DNA of 64,000 bases from Citrobacter portucalensis (GCF_002042885.1 NZ_MVFY01000003.1:1-64000); one strand, 5' to 3'. Shown: positions 12,251-21,356, numbered from the stretch's first letter. Program-made: numbers and translations. Notes: generated by a model not told the origin, from the sequence alone.

Positions 12251-13741
12251 TTATCCCTGTGTCGCCAGACGCTGGCGGATTTCTTCGAAATGCTCGCGGT
12301 TAAACAGCTTGCCGTTGAGAAAACGAGTTTTCAGCTCCCCTTCCTGCTCTTGCTCCCAGGTCTGTTCGTCATGCAGACGCAGTTCCCCTTGCTCATCACG
12401 TGTGACGCGAAGCAGACCACGGGCTGAACGTTTCAGACCATTATCAGTTTTCGGTTCTTTAAAAATCGTCCGGCCTTTGCCGTCGACTTCTCCCCACGTC
12501 GCTTTCATCGCAAAACCAAAGGTGTCACGTGTGTTGTATTGATAAGTAAAAGAACCAACGCCAAACACGACGTTTGAACTGGCAAATCCTTTCGCTTCCA
12601 GACGACGCAGGATCTCATTCGCTCGCTCAAGGGTGATGGAGTCGCCATAAATCAGTCCGACATGCGGGTCGAGCACCTTGTAACCTTTGGCGTTAATCGT
12701 GCCGCCAAAAATCTCCCACAGAACTTCCACGGACCCTTTCTCCTGAGCGGTACGATCGCTGCGGGTATCCTCATCTGCACCAGTACCACACAGGATCTCA
12801 ACCGGGTTGCCGCTATCCGGACGGAATACCACCCGACCTTCACGCGCCAGAATGATGTTCTTCAGTTCACGGGTATATTCCGTCAGCACCTGCCAGTAGT
12901 CCCAGGTATCAGAGACTATCGATACAAATCCTTGCGGGTAGAGATCGGCAATCAGGCGGCGGAAGGTTTCAATCTCATGCTCGCGCTCGCCCATACACAT
13001 CACGCTGTGTTCAGTAGCCGGAATGCTGGCGCCGATAAAATAGGGCTCGCCGTCGGTGTAGTAATCGCGGGCGTACAGCAGAGATGGAATACTGTCGGTC
13101 CCTTTAAAGCTCAACAAATGCCCACTGCCCGCCTGCATGGTGTCCTGTAATCCGGACATACCGCGAAATGAAAAGTCATGGCACTGGAAGTCAAGGTGCG
13201 TCAGGTCGCTACAGGTTTGCTCTGCCCGGCGAGCGCAGATTTTGCGGTAGTGGTGAGCTATCGTGGCATTTGTTGACGCCTTCCACAGCTCCGCCGACAG
13301 CACGGTCTCCAGGTAATTCACCAGCCAGAAAAACTCGGGTTGGGTGTTGATGATAGTTAAAACCGGTACCGCCATCGGGACTTTGCTGCCTTCATCCAGC
13401 GCCTTGATGTGCAGCGGCAGATAGCCCAACTGATGCAGCGCACGAATATGGTCCACCGCCACCGCATCTTTGCCCAGATAGCTGTCCATGACCTGTTTGT
13501 ATTCGCTGACCACCTCGTCTTCCGGGCGGGCAAAGAACGCCTCATTAAACAGGTCGACTAAAAACCACTGCATAAAACCCTGCAGGCCGAAGAATACCAG
13601 TTTGCCATCCGCCAACGGCGAGGAGAAAAAGCGATCGCTGCGCGGGGTAAAGTTGGAATACACGCGATGGGTACCCTGCGGATACTGTACGCGATGAGAA
13701 ACTTTGTAGCCGTCGATAGCCAGAATCGGGTTCATTTTCAT
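12251..13741 (-). CDS. nadV: Nicotinamide phosphoribosyltransferase (NAMPT/NadV family)
   Basis: 496 residues, the NAMPT family length. The expected reaction is nicotinamide + PRPP to NMN + PPi. Active-site texts align with human NAMPT: HDFSFRG (188-194), FKGTDSIP (212-219), the catalytic histidine H245 in PATEHSV, RPDSGNP (307-313), and YGDSITLERANEI for the ribose phosphate. It starts 14 bases after the PRPP-synthetase-like gene; its Shine-Dalgarno lies in the end of that gene, indicating coupling. This gene is not part of the usual E. coli backbone at this locus. Whether it uses PRPP or a larger donor such as ADP-ribose pyrophosphate is not shown by the sequence. Confidence 0.9.
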   Translation of the reverse strand: MKMNPILAIDGYKVSHRVQYPQGTHRVYSNFTPRSDRFFSSPLADGKLVFFGLQGFMQWFLVDLFNEAFFARPEDEVVSEYKQVMDSYLGKDAVAVDHIRALHQLGYLPLHIKALDEGSKVPMAVPVLTIINTQPEFFWLVNYLETVLSAELWKASTNATIAHHYRKICARRAEQTCSDLTHLDFQCHDFSFRGMSGLQDTMQAGSGHLLSFKGTDSIPSLLYARDYYTDGEPYFIGASIPATEHSVMCMGEREHEIETFRRLIADLYPQGFVSIVSDTWDYWQVLTEYTRELKNIILAREGRVVFRPDSGNPVEILCGTGADEDTRSDRTAQEKGSVEVLWEIFGGTINAKGYKVLDPHVGLIYGDSITLERANEILRRLEAKGFASSNVVFGVGSFTYQYNTRDTFGFAMKATWGEVDGKGRTIFKEPKTDNGLKRSARGLLRVTRDEQGELRLHDEQTWEQEQEGELKTRFLNGKLFNREHFEEIRQRLATQG

Positions 13742-13755
13742 AATCAGTCTCTCCC

Positions 13756-14616
13756 TCAGGCGCGGTAAATCGCGTCAATGTCGATAAGCTCAAGCTGCGG
13801 ATGTACCAACGCTGGGGCAGCTAAAGAGGTGGTGGTGTAGATAGCGTCAATACCGTTTGCAAACAGGTGATCAACGCCCTTAGAAAAGATACCGTGGGTG
13901 ACATACAGGCTGACACTGCGGGCGCCAGCATCACGTAACACCTGTGCAGAGCCAATAAACGTACCGCCTGCGTCACACAGATCGTCAACAATCAGCAGAT
14001 CCCTACCCCTGACGTCTCCGGCCAATAACGCAAATCCCGTCAGGCTGCCGCTTGCCACATCACGTTTTTTACTCAGGATGGCGTACTGCTCCACACCGGC
14101 TACTCTGGCTACAGCATCAATCTTTTTCAGCGATCCCGCATCGGGAGCAACCAGCATCAGCGCGTGGTGCTGAAACAGCCGCGATAATGACGCGCTTTGC
14201 ATCAGGCAGACCTCCTGGGGGATCGCCACAAAGTTGTCGATTGCAGCAGCCGCCGCATCGCTGTGCGGGTCGAGCACGTTGACCTTGTCAAATTTCAACG
14301 TATTGAGCTGACTGGCGAAGACTTTCAACGCAAAGCTGTCACCCGATACCATATGTCTGTCCTGACGCGCCCACGGCAGCCAGGGGAGGTCGAGATGGCT
14401 GACCAGTACATCGGTCTGATGACGTACCGCCTCAACCAGTTGCGCCAGCAGCATAAAATCGTTCATATCACGCATAGCCGTGGCACGGATGCGCATCAGG
14501 CGAGCAAAGGTTGGCAACGCATCGGTGACTTTTAACCAGACAGCACCATCAGGAAAAACACCGCTGGCAACGGCATAGGTCTGGTCGTCCAAAGTTAGTG
14601 TCAATTTTATGTTCAT
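13756..14616 (-). CDS. Divergent ribose-phosphate pyrophosphokinase (PRPP synthetase homologue) paired with nadV
   Basis: 286 residues from the ATG at 14614-14616, eight bases after an AAGGGG ribosome binding site; a GTG three codons upstream lies inside that site. Housekeeping Prs is about 315 residues. Seen motifs: PWARQDR (81-87, ATP side), DPHSD (116-120), SKKRD (182-186, catalytic flap) and the ribose-5-phosphate loop VDDLCDAGGT (210-219). All functional segments are present but diverge from housekeeping Prs. It is first in an operon with nadV and should supply that enzyme with its phosphoribosyl donor. A role phosphorylating ADP-ribose, as in phage NAD+ rebuilding pathways, is possible but unproven. 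Confidence 0.82.
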   Translation of the reverse strand: MNIKLTLTLDDQTYAVASGVFPDGAVWLKVTDALPTFARLMRIRATAMRDMNDFMLLAQLVEAVRHQTDVLVSHLDLPWLPWARQDRHMVSGDSFALKVFASQLNTLKFDKVNVLDPHSDAAAAAIDNFVAIPQEVCLMQSASLSRLFQHHALMLVAPDAGSLKKIDAVARVAGVEQYAILSKKRDVASGSLTGFALLAGDVRGRDLLIVDDLCDAGGTFIGSAQVLRDAGARSVSLYVTHGIFSKGVDHLFANGIDAIYTTTSLAAPALVHPQLELIDIDAIYRA

Positions 14617-14628
14617 CGCGCTCACCCC

Positions 14629-14655
14629 TTAATTGTGTCCCTTCGACACAATTAA
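14629..14655. promoter_or_regulatory. Operator-like palindrome 1 (probable NrtR site)
   Basis: A perfect 11-bp inverted repeat (14629-14639 with 14645-14655) is separated by five bases. Its core TGTCCCTTCGACACA recurs 23 bases away. It lies between the predicted -10 and the start of the prs-nadV operon, where a bound repressor would block transcription. Confidence 0.65.
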
Positions 14656-14683
14656 TAATGTCCCTGTGACACATATTAAGCAA
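14655..14683 (-). promoter_or_regulatory. Predicted promoter of the prs-nadV operon
   Basis: On the minus strand TTGCTT (14678-14683) and CATTAT (14655-14660) are 17 bases apart. The second operator-like repeat sits inside this spacer. The match to the sigma-70 consensus is moderate. Confidence 0.5.
14657..14673. promoter_or_regulatory. Operator-like repeat 2 (probable NrtR site)
   Basis: TGTCCCTGTGACACA (14659-14673) differs from the core of the first repeat at two central positions. The two copies are offset by 23 bases, about two helical turns, so repressor dimers could sit on the same face of the DNA. Confidence 0.55.
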
Positions 14684-14748
14684 GCATAAAATGAATTATT
14701 TTTAAGCCGTGAGCTAATCCACTGATAAGCAATGAGAAAAAACGAACC

Positions 14749-14776
14749 TTGCCCCCCGGTGTCGGGCTGGTACACT
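14749..14776 (+). promoter_or_regulatory. Predicted promoter of the nrtR-like gene
   Basis: TTGCCC (14749-14754) and TACACT (14771-14776) are spaced by 16 bases, ending about 31 bases before the ATG. The operator repeats lie some 75 bases upstream, so the regulator may not repress itself strongly. Confidence 0.4.
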
Positions 14777-14807
14777 TGTCAGCGTTACAAATCATCGTGA
14801 GTACCTT

Positions 14808-15527
14808 ATGACCACCGAAGCCGACTACCTGAATCAGTACGATGCCAGCCGCTTCCCTTCACCTCTGGTGACGGTAGATAGCGTGTTATTTACACTGCAT
14901 CAGCAGGCGCTGTGCGTATTACTGGTCGAGCGGGCAAACCAGCCGCAAAAAGGGCGTTGGGGATTACCCGGCGGCTTTATTGATATCGAAAACGATGATT
15001 CAACCCGCGCCACCGCGCTGCGCAAACTCACCGAAAAAACAGGCGTTTCGCCTTCGTGGCTGGAACAACTGGATACCTTTTCCGGCCCTGATCGTGACCC
15101 GCGCGGCTGGAGCCTGACGGTCACCTGGTTTGCACTAATCGCCTGGGTAGACTGCGCACCCCATATCGCCAGCGTCAGCAATGCCCGTTGGGTGCCGGTT
15201 GATGAACTGAAAAACTATTCACTCGCGTTTGATCACGAGAAAATCATTACCGCGGCGCTACACCGCTTACGGCAAAAAACGATGTACTCGCTCCTGCCCG
15301 TATACTGCTTGCCGGAAACATTTACCCATGGGCAACTGCTCGAAGCCACTGAGGTGATCCTCGGCCAGTCGATCCAGCGTAAAAGTCTGATTCGTCGCTT
15401 TGAAGCGTCAGGAATGTTTGAAGATACCGGAGAAAGCGTGGCGACAGGGACGCGTAAAGCCCGCCTCTGGCGACGTAAACCCAACGTCGATTTTCATCTT
15501 TTCTCGCGTAACCTGCTGACTGACTAG
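14808..15527 (+). CDS. nrtR: NrtR-family Nudix-related transcriptional regulator
   Basis: 239 residues. The N-terminal part (about 20-150) has a Nudix fold with LPGGFIDI and a degenerate Nudix box: the catalytic REUXEE segment reads RKLTEK (72-77), so hydrolysis is probably lost. The C-terminal part (about 160-235) looks like the winged helix of the NrtR family. NrtR proteins repress NAD synthesis and salvage genes and release DNA when they bind ADP-ribose or related NAD metabolites. It is divergent from prs-nadV across a 191-base spacer with two operator-like repeats, which strongly suggests it controls them. Confidence 0.85.
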   Translation: MTTEADYLNQYDASRFPSPLVTVDSVLFTLHQQALCVLLVERANQPQKGRWGLPGGFIDIENDDSTRATALRKLTEKTGVSPSWLEQLDTFSGPDRDPRGWSLTVTWFALIAWVDCAPHIASVSNARWVPVDELKNYSLAFDHEKIITAALHRLRQKTMYSLLPVYCLPETFTHGQLLEATEVILGQSIQRKSLIRRFEASGMFEDTGESVATGTRKARLWRRKPNVDFHLFSRNLLTD

Positions 15528-15608
15528 CGACAAAATCACATATTGGCTAACCCGCACGCGCTGTGCGCGGTATAGTTATTCTTTCCGATTATTAATTGCT
15601 CCGGTGTT

Positions 15609-16631
15609 ATGGTTGAAATCACGTCCACAGAAATGACCCCACCTACCGACGATTCGCGAGAATTCCGCCCGATGCGCGGTATCAGTAACCGCCATCTGCA
15701 GACGATGCTGCCGCGTTTAATTCGCCGCAAGGTGAAGTTCGACGCCCACTGGCAGCGTCTGGAATTGCCCGACGGTGATTTCGTCGATCTGGCGTGGAGT
15801 GAAGATCCGCAACAGGCGAAACACAAACCGCGCCTGGTGGTTTTTCACGGTCTGGAAGGCAGTCTGAACAGCCCGTACGCACATGGCCTGATTGAAGCGG
15901 CGCAAAAGCGCGGCTGGCTGGGCGTGGTAATGCATTTTCGCGGTTGCAGCGGCGAACCCAATCGTCTGAACCGCATTTATCACTCCGGAGAAACAGAAGA
16001 TGGCACCTGGTTTTTACACTGGCTGGAGCGTGAGTTCGGTCGCGTACCGACCGCGGCGGTAGGTTATTCACTCGGTGGAAACATGCTGGCTTGCCTGCTG
16101 GCAAAAGAAGGCAACGATATTCCGATAGATGCGGCGGTTATCGTTTCTGCACCTTTCGTGCTGGAAGCCTGTAGCTACCATATGGACAAGGGCTTCTCCC
16201 GGGTCTACCAGCGCTACCTGCTCAATCTGTTGAAAGCCAATGCCTCACGTAAGCTTGAAGCTTATCCAGGTTCGCTGCCGGTGAGTCTGGCCCAGTTGAA
16301 ATCTTTGCGCCGCATTCGCGATTTTGACGATCTAATCACCGCCAAAATCCACGGTTTCGCCGATGCTATAGACTATTACCGCCAGTGCAGCGCCATGCCG
16401 TTGCTCAATCGGATAGCCAAACCAACGCTAATTATCCATGCGAAAGACGATCCGTTTATGGATCATCATGTGATCCCGAAACCGGAAAATCTGCCCTCAC
16501 AGGTGGAGTACCAGCTTACTGAACACGGCGGCCACGTCGGATTTATAGGTGGCACGGTGCGCCGTCCTGTGATGTGGCTGGAATCAAGAATCCCGGACTG
16601 GCTGACAACGTATCTGGAGGCATCATCATGA
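15609..16631 (+). CDS. yheT: YheT, alpha/beta hydrolase
   Basis: 340 residues, the E. coli length. Alpha/beta hydrolase fold with the nucleophile elbow GYSLGGN (Ser154), an acid in HAKDDPFMD and a histidine in EHGGHVGF. The E. coli homologue is a putative esterase of unknown physiological substrate. Its stop overlaps the yheU start by four bases (ATGA). Confidence 0.95.
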   Translation: MVEITSTEMTPPTDDSREFRPMRGISNRHLQTMLPRLIRRKVKFDAHWQRLELPDGDFVDLAWSEDPQQAKHKPRLVVFHGLEGSLNSPYAHGLIEAAQKRGWLGVVMHFRGCSGEPNRLNRIYHSGETEDGTWFLHWLEREFGRVPTAAVGYSLGGNMLACLLAKEGNDIPIDAAVIVSAPFVLEACSYHMDKGFSRVYQRYLLNLLKANASRKLEAYPGSLPVSLAQLKSLRRIRDFDDLITAKIHGFADAIDYYRQCSAMPLLNRIAKPTLIIHAKDDPFMDHHVIPKPENLPSQVEYQLTEHGGHVGFIGGTVRRPVMWLESRIPDWLTTYLEASS

Positions 16632-16846
16632 TTATCCCCTGGCAAGATATCTCCCCGGACGCGCTGGACAATTTGATTGAAAGCTTTGTCTTGCGCGAAG
16701 GCACCGATTATGGTGAACATGAACGCTCGCTCGAACAAAAAGTCGCCGACGTCAAACGCCAACTACAATCAGGTGAAGCCGTGCTGGTGTGGTCTGAACT
16801 GCATGAAACGGTCAACATTATGCCGAGGAAGCAGATTCACGAGTAA
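16628..16846 (+). CDS. yheU: YheU family protein
   Basis: 72 residues from the ATG at 16628, inside the end of yheT; an upstream in-frame ATG at 16574 would overlap yheT more and is not supported by homologue length. Small, acidic, conserved in enterics (UPF0270), with the text [14 protein letters not shown]. Function unknown. Confidence 0.94.
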   Translation: MIIPWQDISPDALDNLIESFVLREGTDYGEHERSLEQKVADVKRQLQSGEAVLVWSELHETVNIMPRKQIHE

Positions 16847-16899
16847 TCCGTAGCCGCCGGCCGACTTTACTATAATTACAACCATTTCATGGAGTTGTT

Positions 16900-17769
16900 A
16901 TGTCTGCCAAACATCCGGTGATTGCGGTAACAGGATCCAGCGGCGCGGGGACCACTACCACCAGCCTCGCGTTTCGTAAAATTTTCGCGCAGTTAAATCT
17001 GCGCGCCGCCGAGGTGGAAGGTGACAGTTTTCATCGCTATACCCGTCCGGAAATGGACATGGCGATTCGCAAAGCGCGCGATGCCGGGCGGCATATCAGC
17101 TATTTCGGTCCCGAAGCCAATGACTTTGGTCTGCTGGAACAAACCTTCATCGAATACGGTCAGACGGGCAAAGGCCAGTCGCGAAAATATCTGCACACTT
17201 ACGATGAGGCCGTACCGTGGAACCAGGTTCCGGGGACATTCACGCCCTGGCAGCCGCTACCTGAACCGACGGATGTACTGTTCTACGAAGGGCTGCACGG
17301 CGGTGTCGTCACCCCGCAGCAAAACGTGGCCCGGCATGTCGATCTGCTGGTTGGCGTGGTACCTATCGTAAACCTGGAATGGATCCAGAAGCTGACCCGC
17401 GATACCAGCGAGCGTGGACATTCGCGTGAAGCGGTGATGGACTCGGTGGTGCGTTCAATGGACGATTACATCAATTACATCACGCCGCAGTTTTCCCGGA
17501 CGCATATTAACTTCCAGCGCGTACCGACCGTCGATACCTCCAACCCCTTTGCCGCTAAGAGCATTCCATCACTGGATGAAAGCTTTGTCGTGATTCATTT
17601 TCGTAACCTGGAAGGGATCGATTATCCCTGGTTACTGGCCATGCTGCAGGGCTCATTCATTTCCCATATCAATACGTTAGTCGTACCTGGCGGCAAGATG
17701 GGTCTGGCGATGGAATTGATTATGCTGCCGCTGGTACAGCGACTGATGGAAGGTAAGAAGATCGAGTGA
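16900..17769 (+). CDS. prkB: Phosphoribulokinase-like protein PrkB
   Basis: 289 residues. The P-loop GSSGAGTTTTS is at residues 11-21, followed by the phosphoribulokinase/uridine kinase fold. The text resembles Calvin-cycle PRK, but the organism has no visible RuBisCO, and the enteric homologue has no proven substrate. It lies 53 bases after yheU, probably in the same transcription unit. Confidence 0.93.
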   Translation: MSAKHPVIAVTGSSGAGTTTTSLAFRKIFAQLNLRAAEVEGDSFHRYTRPEMDMAIRKARDAGRHISYFGPEANDFGLLEQTFIEYGQTGKGQSRKYLHTYDEAVPWNQVPGTFTPWQPLPEPTDVLFYEGLHGGVVTPQQNVARHVDLLVGVVPIVNLEWIQKLTRDTSERGHSREAVMDSVVRSMDDYINYITPQFSRTHINFQRVPTVDTSNPFAAKSIPSLDESFVVIHFRNLEGIDYPWLLAMLQGSFISHINTLVVPGGKMGLAMELIMLPLVQRLMEGKKIE

Positions 17770-17779
17770 TGTGGTCTTT

Positions 17780-17858
17780 TGCCGGATGGCGGTTGATGCC
17801 TTATCCGGCCTACGCGTTTATATCCTGTAGGCCTGATAAGTGTAACGCCATCAGGCAT
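17780..17858. repeat. BIME (paired REP) between prkB and yhfA
   Basis: Two inverted REP units, GCCGGATGGCG...TTATCCGGCCTACG and GTAGGCCTGATAAG...GCCATCAGGC, fill the space between convergent prkB and yhfA. Confidence 0.85.
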
Positions 17859-17862
17859 GGCA

Positions 17863-18267
17863 TCACGCAGCAGCAACCACTTCATAGGAATGGGTAATGT
17901 TCACCGCCTTTTCCAGCATCAACGCCACGGAGCAGTATTTTTCCGCGGAAAGATCGACGGCGCGGGAGACAGACGCATCTTTGAGATCGTTACCCGTTAC
18001 GATGAAATGCAGGTTGATGTGGGTAAACAGGCGCGGCGCTTCATCACGACGCTCTGAAGTCAGCTTCACTTCGCAGTTGGTCACATCCTGACGACCCTTT
18101 TGCAGGATCGATACCACATCAATTGCGCTACAACCGCCAGCAGCCATTAATACCATTTCCATCGGGCTCGGCGCTTTATCACCGGAGTTACCGTCCATCA
18201 AAATTTGGTGGCCAGAGGCGGACTCACCGAGGAAGGTTAACCCCTCAACCCACTTTACACGCGCTTG
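17863..18267 (-). CDS. yhfA: OsmC family protein YhfA
   Basis: 134 residues from the ATG at 18265-18267, nine bases after GGAG; an ATG six codons upstream overlaps that ribosome binding site. OsmC/Ohr fold with the two family cysteines in AAGGCSAIDV and EKYCSVAL. OsmC relatives are thiol peroxidases acting on organic hydroperoxides; the activity of YhfA itself is not established. It is divergent from crp, and in E. coli the divergent RNA from this side takes part in crp autoregulation. Confidence 0.96.
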   Translation of the reverse strand, partial: QARVKWVEGLTFLGESASGHQILMDGNSGDKAPSPMEMVLMAAGGCSAIDVVSILQKGRQDVTNCEVKLTSERRDEAPRLFTHINLHFIVTGNDLKDASVSRAVDLSAEKYCSVALMLEKAVNITHSYEVVAAA

Positions 18268-18329
18268 CATATTTCGTAACTCCAATGTTTCAATTTTCCT
18301 GACAGATTACGCGCACATAACAATTCTCG

Positions 18330-18578
18330 CAACGGAAGGCGACCTGCGTCATGCTGAAGCGAGACACCAGGAGACACACGGCGAAAGCTATGCTAAAACA
18401 GACGGGATGCTACAGTAATACATTGACGTACTGCATGTATGCAGAGGACATCACATTACAGGCTGCAGTATATTTTTGACAGCCCCTTTCCCAGGTAGCG
18501 GGAAGCATATTTTTGCAAACCCAGAGGCAGCGTCGTTTTCTGGCTCTGGAGACAGCTTATAACAGAGGATAACCGCGC
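18330..18578 (+). promoter_or_regulatory. crp promoter and leader region with CRP site
   Basis: The spacer closely follows the E. coli crp upstream text, including the stretch AGCTATGCTAAAACAG at the promoter. A CRP half-site arrangement TGCAG-N6-TCACA lies at 18440-18455, where CRP is known to bind downstream of the crp start for autoregulation. A long leader follows to the ribosome binding site AGAGGATAA. Confidence 0.7.
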
Positions 18579-19211
18579 ATGGTGCTTGGCAAACCGCAAA
18601 CAGACCCGACTCTCGAATGGTTCTTGTCTCATTGCCATATTCATAAGTACCCATCGAAGAGCACGCTGATTCACCAGGGTGAAAAAGCGGAAACGTTGTA
18701 TTACATCGTTAAAGGCTCCGTGGCAGTGCTGATCAAAGATGAAGAAGGGAAAGAAATGATCCTTTCTTATCTGAATCAGGGCGATTTTATTGGTGAATTA
18801 GGCCTCTTCGAAGAAGGTCAGGAACGTAGCGCCTGGGTACGTGCCAAAACCGCATGTGAAGTCGCTGAAATTTCCTACAAAAAATTTCGCCAATTAATCC
18901 AGGTCAACCCGGATATTCTGATGCGCCTGTCTTCTCAGATGGCTCGTCGTCTGCAGGTCACGTCTGAAAAAGTGGGCAACCTTGCCTTCCTCGACGTAAC
19001 CGGTCGTATCGCGCAGACTCTGCTGAATCTGGCGAAACAGCCTGATGCGATGACCCACCCGGACGGCATGCAGATTAAAATCACCCGTCAGGAAATCGGC
19101 CAGATCGTTGGCTGCTCCCGTGAGACCGTCGGTCGTATTCTGAAGATGCTGGAAGATCAGAACCTGATCTCCGCACACGGTAAGACCATCGTCGTCTACG
19201 GCACGCGTTAA
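18579..19211 (+). CDS. crp: cAMP receptor protein (CRP)
   Basis: 210 residues, essentially the E. coli protein. The N-terminal cAMP-binding beta-roll (to about 110) has [19 protein letters not shown], the long C-helix forms the dimer (about 111-137), and the C-terminal helix-turn-helix reads [23 protein letters not shown]-cAMP activates catabolic and many other promoters. Sites matching its consensus are also seen here upstream of tsgA/ppiA and pck. Confidence 0.99.
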   Translation: MVLGKPQTDPTLEWFLSHCHIHKYPSKSTLIHQGEKAETLYYIVKGSVAVLIKDEEGKEMILSYLNQGDFIGELGLFEEGQERSAWVRAKTACEVAEISYKKFRQLIQVNPDILMRLSSQMARRLQVTSEKVGNLAFLDVTGRIAQTLLNLAKQPDAMTHPDGMQIKITRQEIGQIVGCSRETVGRILKMLEDQNLISAHGKTIVVYGTR

Positions 19212-19220
19212 CCCCATCGA

Positions 19221-19254
19221 AGTGGCGCGTTACCCAGTAATGCGCCACTTTTGT
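19221..19254 (+). terminator. Intrinsic terminator after crp
   Basis: AGTGGCGC (19221-19228) pairs with GCGCCACT (19242-19249), followed by TTTGTTT. The loop spans TTACCCAGTAAT, which can extend the stem. It lies ten bases past the crp stop. Confidence 0.8.
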
Positions 19255-19262
19255 TTACTCCG

Positions 19263-21350
19263 ATGTGGCGAAGACTGATATACCACCCAGAGATCAACTA
19301 CGCACTACGACAAACGCTGGTGCTATGTTTACCTGTGGCTGTTGGTCTGATCATCGGTCAGCTTCATTTGGGGCTTCTCTTTTCCCTCGTCCCTGCCTGC
19401 TGCAACATTGCCGGTCTTGATACCCCGCACAAGCGCTTTTTCAAACGCTTAGTCATTGGTGCATCGCTGTTTGCCGGGTGCAGTTTGATCATGCAGCTAC
19501 TGCTTGCGCAAACTATACCGCTACCATTGATCCTCACCGGCCTGACGCTGATTCTTGGCGTAACCGCCGAGCTAAGCCCTTTGCATGCGCGATTACTGCC
19601 AGCCTCGCTTATCGCAGCGATTTTCACGCTCAGCCTGGCCGGGAATATGCCCGTCTGGGAGCCACTGCTGATCTACGCGCTGGGCACGTTATGGTACGGC
19701 CTGTTCAACTGGTTCTGGTTCTGGATGTGGCGCGAGCAACCGCTCCGCGAATCGCTCAGCTTGCTGTACCGTGAATTAGCCGATTACTGTGAAGCCAAGT
19801 ACAGCATGCTGACCCAGCATGCCGACCCAGAAAAAGCGCTGCCTCCCCTGCTGGTTCGCCAACAAAAGGCGGTGGATCTGATTACTCAGTGCTATCAGCA
19901 AATGCATATGCTGTCGGCACATCACAACAACGAATACAAACGCCTGCTGCGTGCCTTTCAGGAGGCGCTGGATTTACAGGAGCATATTTCCGTTAGCCTC
20001 CACCAGCCAGAAGAAGTGCAAAAACTGGTTGAGCGTAGCCACGCGGAGCAGGTAATTCGCTGGAACGCGCGAACCGTCGCCGAACGCCTTCGGGTACTGG
20101 CCGATGATATTTTGTATCACCGCTTGCCGACCCGTTTCTCGATGGAAAAGCAGATTGGCACGCTGGAGAAAATCGCCAGGCAGCATCCGGACAATCCGGT
20201 GGGGCAATTTTGCTACTGGCACTTCAGCCGTATTGCCCGCGTGCTACGGACCCAGCGTCCGCTGTATGCCCGTGACTTAATGGCTGACAAGCAGCGTCGA
20301 TTGCCGCTGATCCCTGCCCTGAAAAACTACCTGTCGTTGAAATCCCCAGCGCTGCGCAATGCCGGACGCATCAGCGTTATGTTGAGTATCGCCAGCCTGA
20401 TGGGCAGCGCCTTACACCTGCCAAAACCTTACTGGATTTTGATGACAGTCCTGTTTGTTACGCAAAATGGCTACGGGGCGACCCGGGTGCGCATCTTACA
20501 CCGTTCCGTAGGTACGCTCGTTGGACTGGTTATTGCCGGCGTCACGTTGCACTTTCATATTCCCGAAGGTTTCACGCTGGCGGCCATGCTGCTGATCACC
20601 CTGGTGAGCTATCTGATCATCCGTAAAAACTACGGCTGGGCTACCGTCGGTTTTACGGTAACGGCGGTATACACCCTGCAACTGCTGACGCTGAACGGGG
20701 AAGAGTTTATCGTGCCGCGGTTTGTCGATACGGTCATTGGCTGCTTAATCGCCTTTGGCGGCACGCTCTGGCTGTGGCCACAGTGGCAGAGCGGTCTGCT
20801 GCGTAAAAACGCCCACGATGCGTTAGAAGCCGACCAGGAGGCCATTCGTCTGATCCTCAGCAACGATCCACAGGCCACGCCGCTGGCGTATCAACGCATG
20901 CGCGTCAACCAGACGCAAAACACGCTGTTCAACTCGCTGAACCAGGCAATGCAGGAGCCGGGATTTAACTCGCACTACCTTGCAGACATGAAACTGTGGG
21001 TTACGCACAGCCAGTTCATCGTTGAACACATCAACGCGATGACCACGCTGGCAAGGGAACATACGATGCTGACGCCGGATTTGGCGCAGCGGTATCTGGA
21101 GTCCTGTGAAATTGCACTCCAGCGCTGTCAGCAGCGGCTGGAATATGATGGGCCGGGAAGCTCGGGAGATGTGAATATTCTCGAAGCGCCAGAGATGCTG
21201 TCCCATGGTCCGTTAAGCACCCTTGAGCAGCATCTGCAGCGGGTTCTTGGGCATCTGAACACCATGCATACCATTTCGTCGGTAGCATGGCGTCAGCGAC
21301 CGCACCACGGGATCTGGCTGAGCCGCCGACTACGGGACATGAAGGGTTAA
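19263..21350 (+). CDS. yhfK: YhfK, YccS/YhfK family membrane protein
   Basis: 695 residues from the ATG at 19263, start MWRRLIYHPEINYALRQTLV. A TTG at 19251 is in the tail of the crp terminator and is not used here. Two bundles of membrane helices (about 15-150 and 370-500) flank cytosolic helical regions, the architecture of the fusaric-acid-resistance/YccS superfamily that includes AaeB. An efflux role is suggested by family only; no substrate is known. Confidence 0.95.
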   Translation: MWRRLIYHPEINYALRQTLVLCLPVAVGLIIGQLHLGLLFSLVPACCNIAGLDTPHKRFFKRLVIGASLFAGCSLIMQLLLAQTIPLPLILTGLTLILGVTAELSPLHARLLPASLIAAIFTLSLAGNMPVWEPLLIYALGTLWYGLFNWFWFWMWREQPLRESLSLLYRELADYCEAKYSMLTQHADPEKALPPLLVRQQKAVDLITQCYQQMHMLSAHHNNEYKRLLRAFQEALDLQEHISVSLHQPEEVQKLVERSHAEQVIRWNARTVAERLRVLADDILYHRLPTRFSMEKQIGTLEKIARQHPDNPVGQFCYWHFSRIARVLRTQRPLYARDLMADKQRRLPLIPALKNYLSLKSPALRNAGRISVMLSIASLMGSALHLPKPYWILMTVLFVTQNGYGATRVRILHRSVGTLVGLVIAGVTLHFHIPEGFTLAAMLLITLVSYLIIRKNYGWATVGFTVTAVYTLQLLTLNGEEFIVPRFVDTVIGCLIAFGGTLWLWPQWQSGLLRKNAHDALEADQEAIRLILSNDPQATPLAYQRMRVNQTQNTLFNSLNQAMQEPGFNSHYLADMKLWVTHSQFIVEHINAMTTLAREHTMLTPDLAQRYLESCEIALQRCQQRLEYDGPGSSGDVNILEAPEMLSHGPLSTLEQHLQRVLGHLNTMHTISSVAWRQRPHHGIWLSRRLRDMKG

Positions 21351-21356
21351 GAGATT

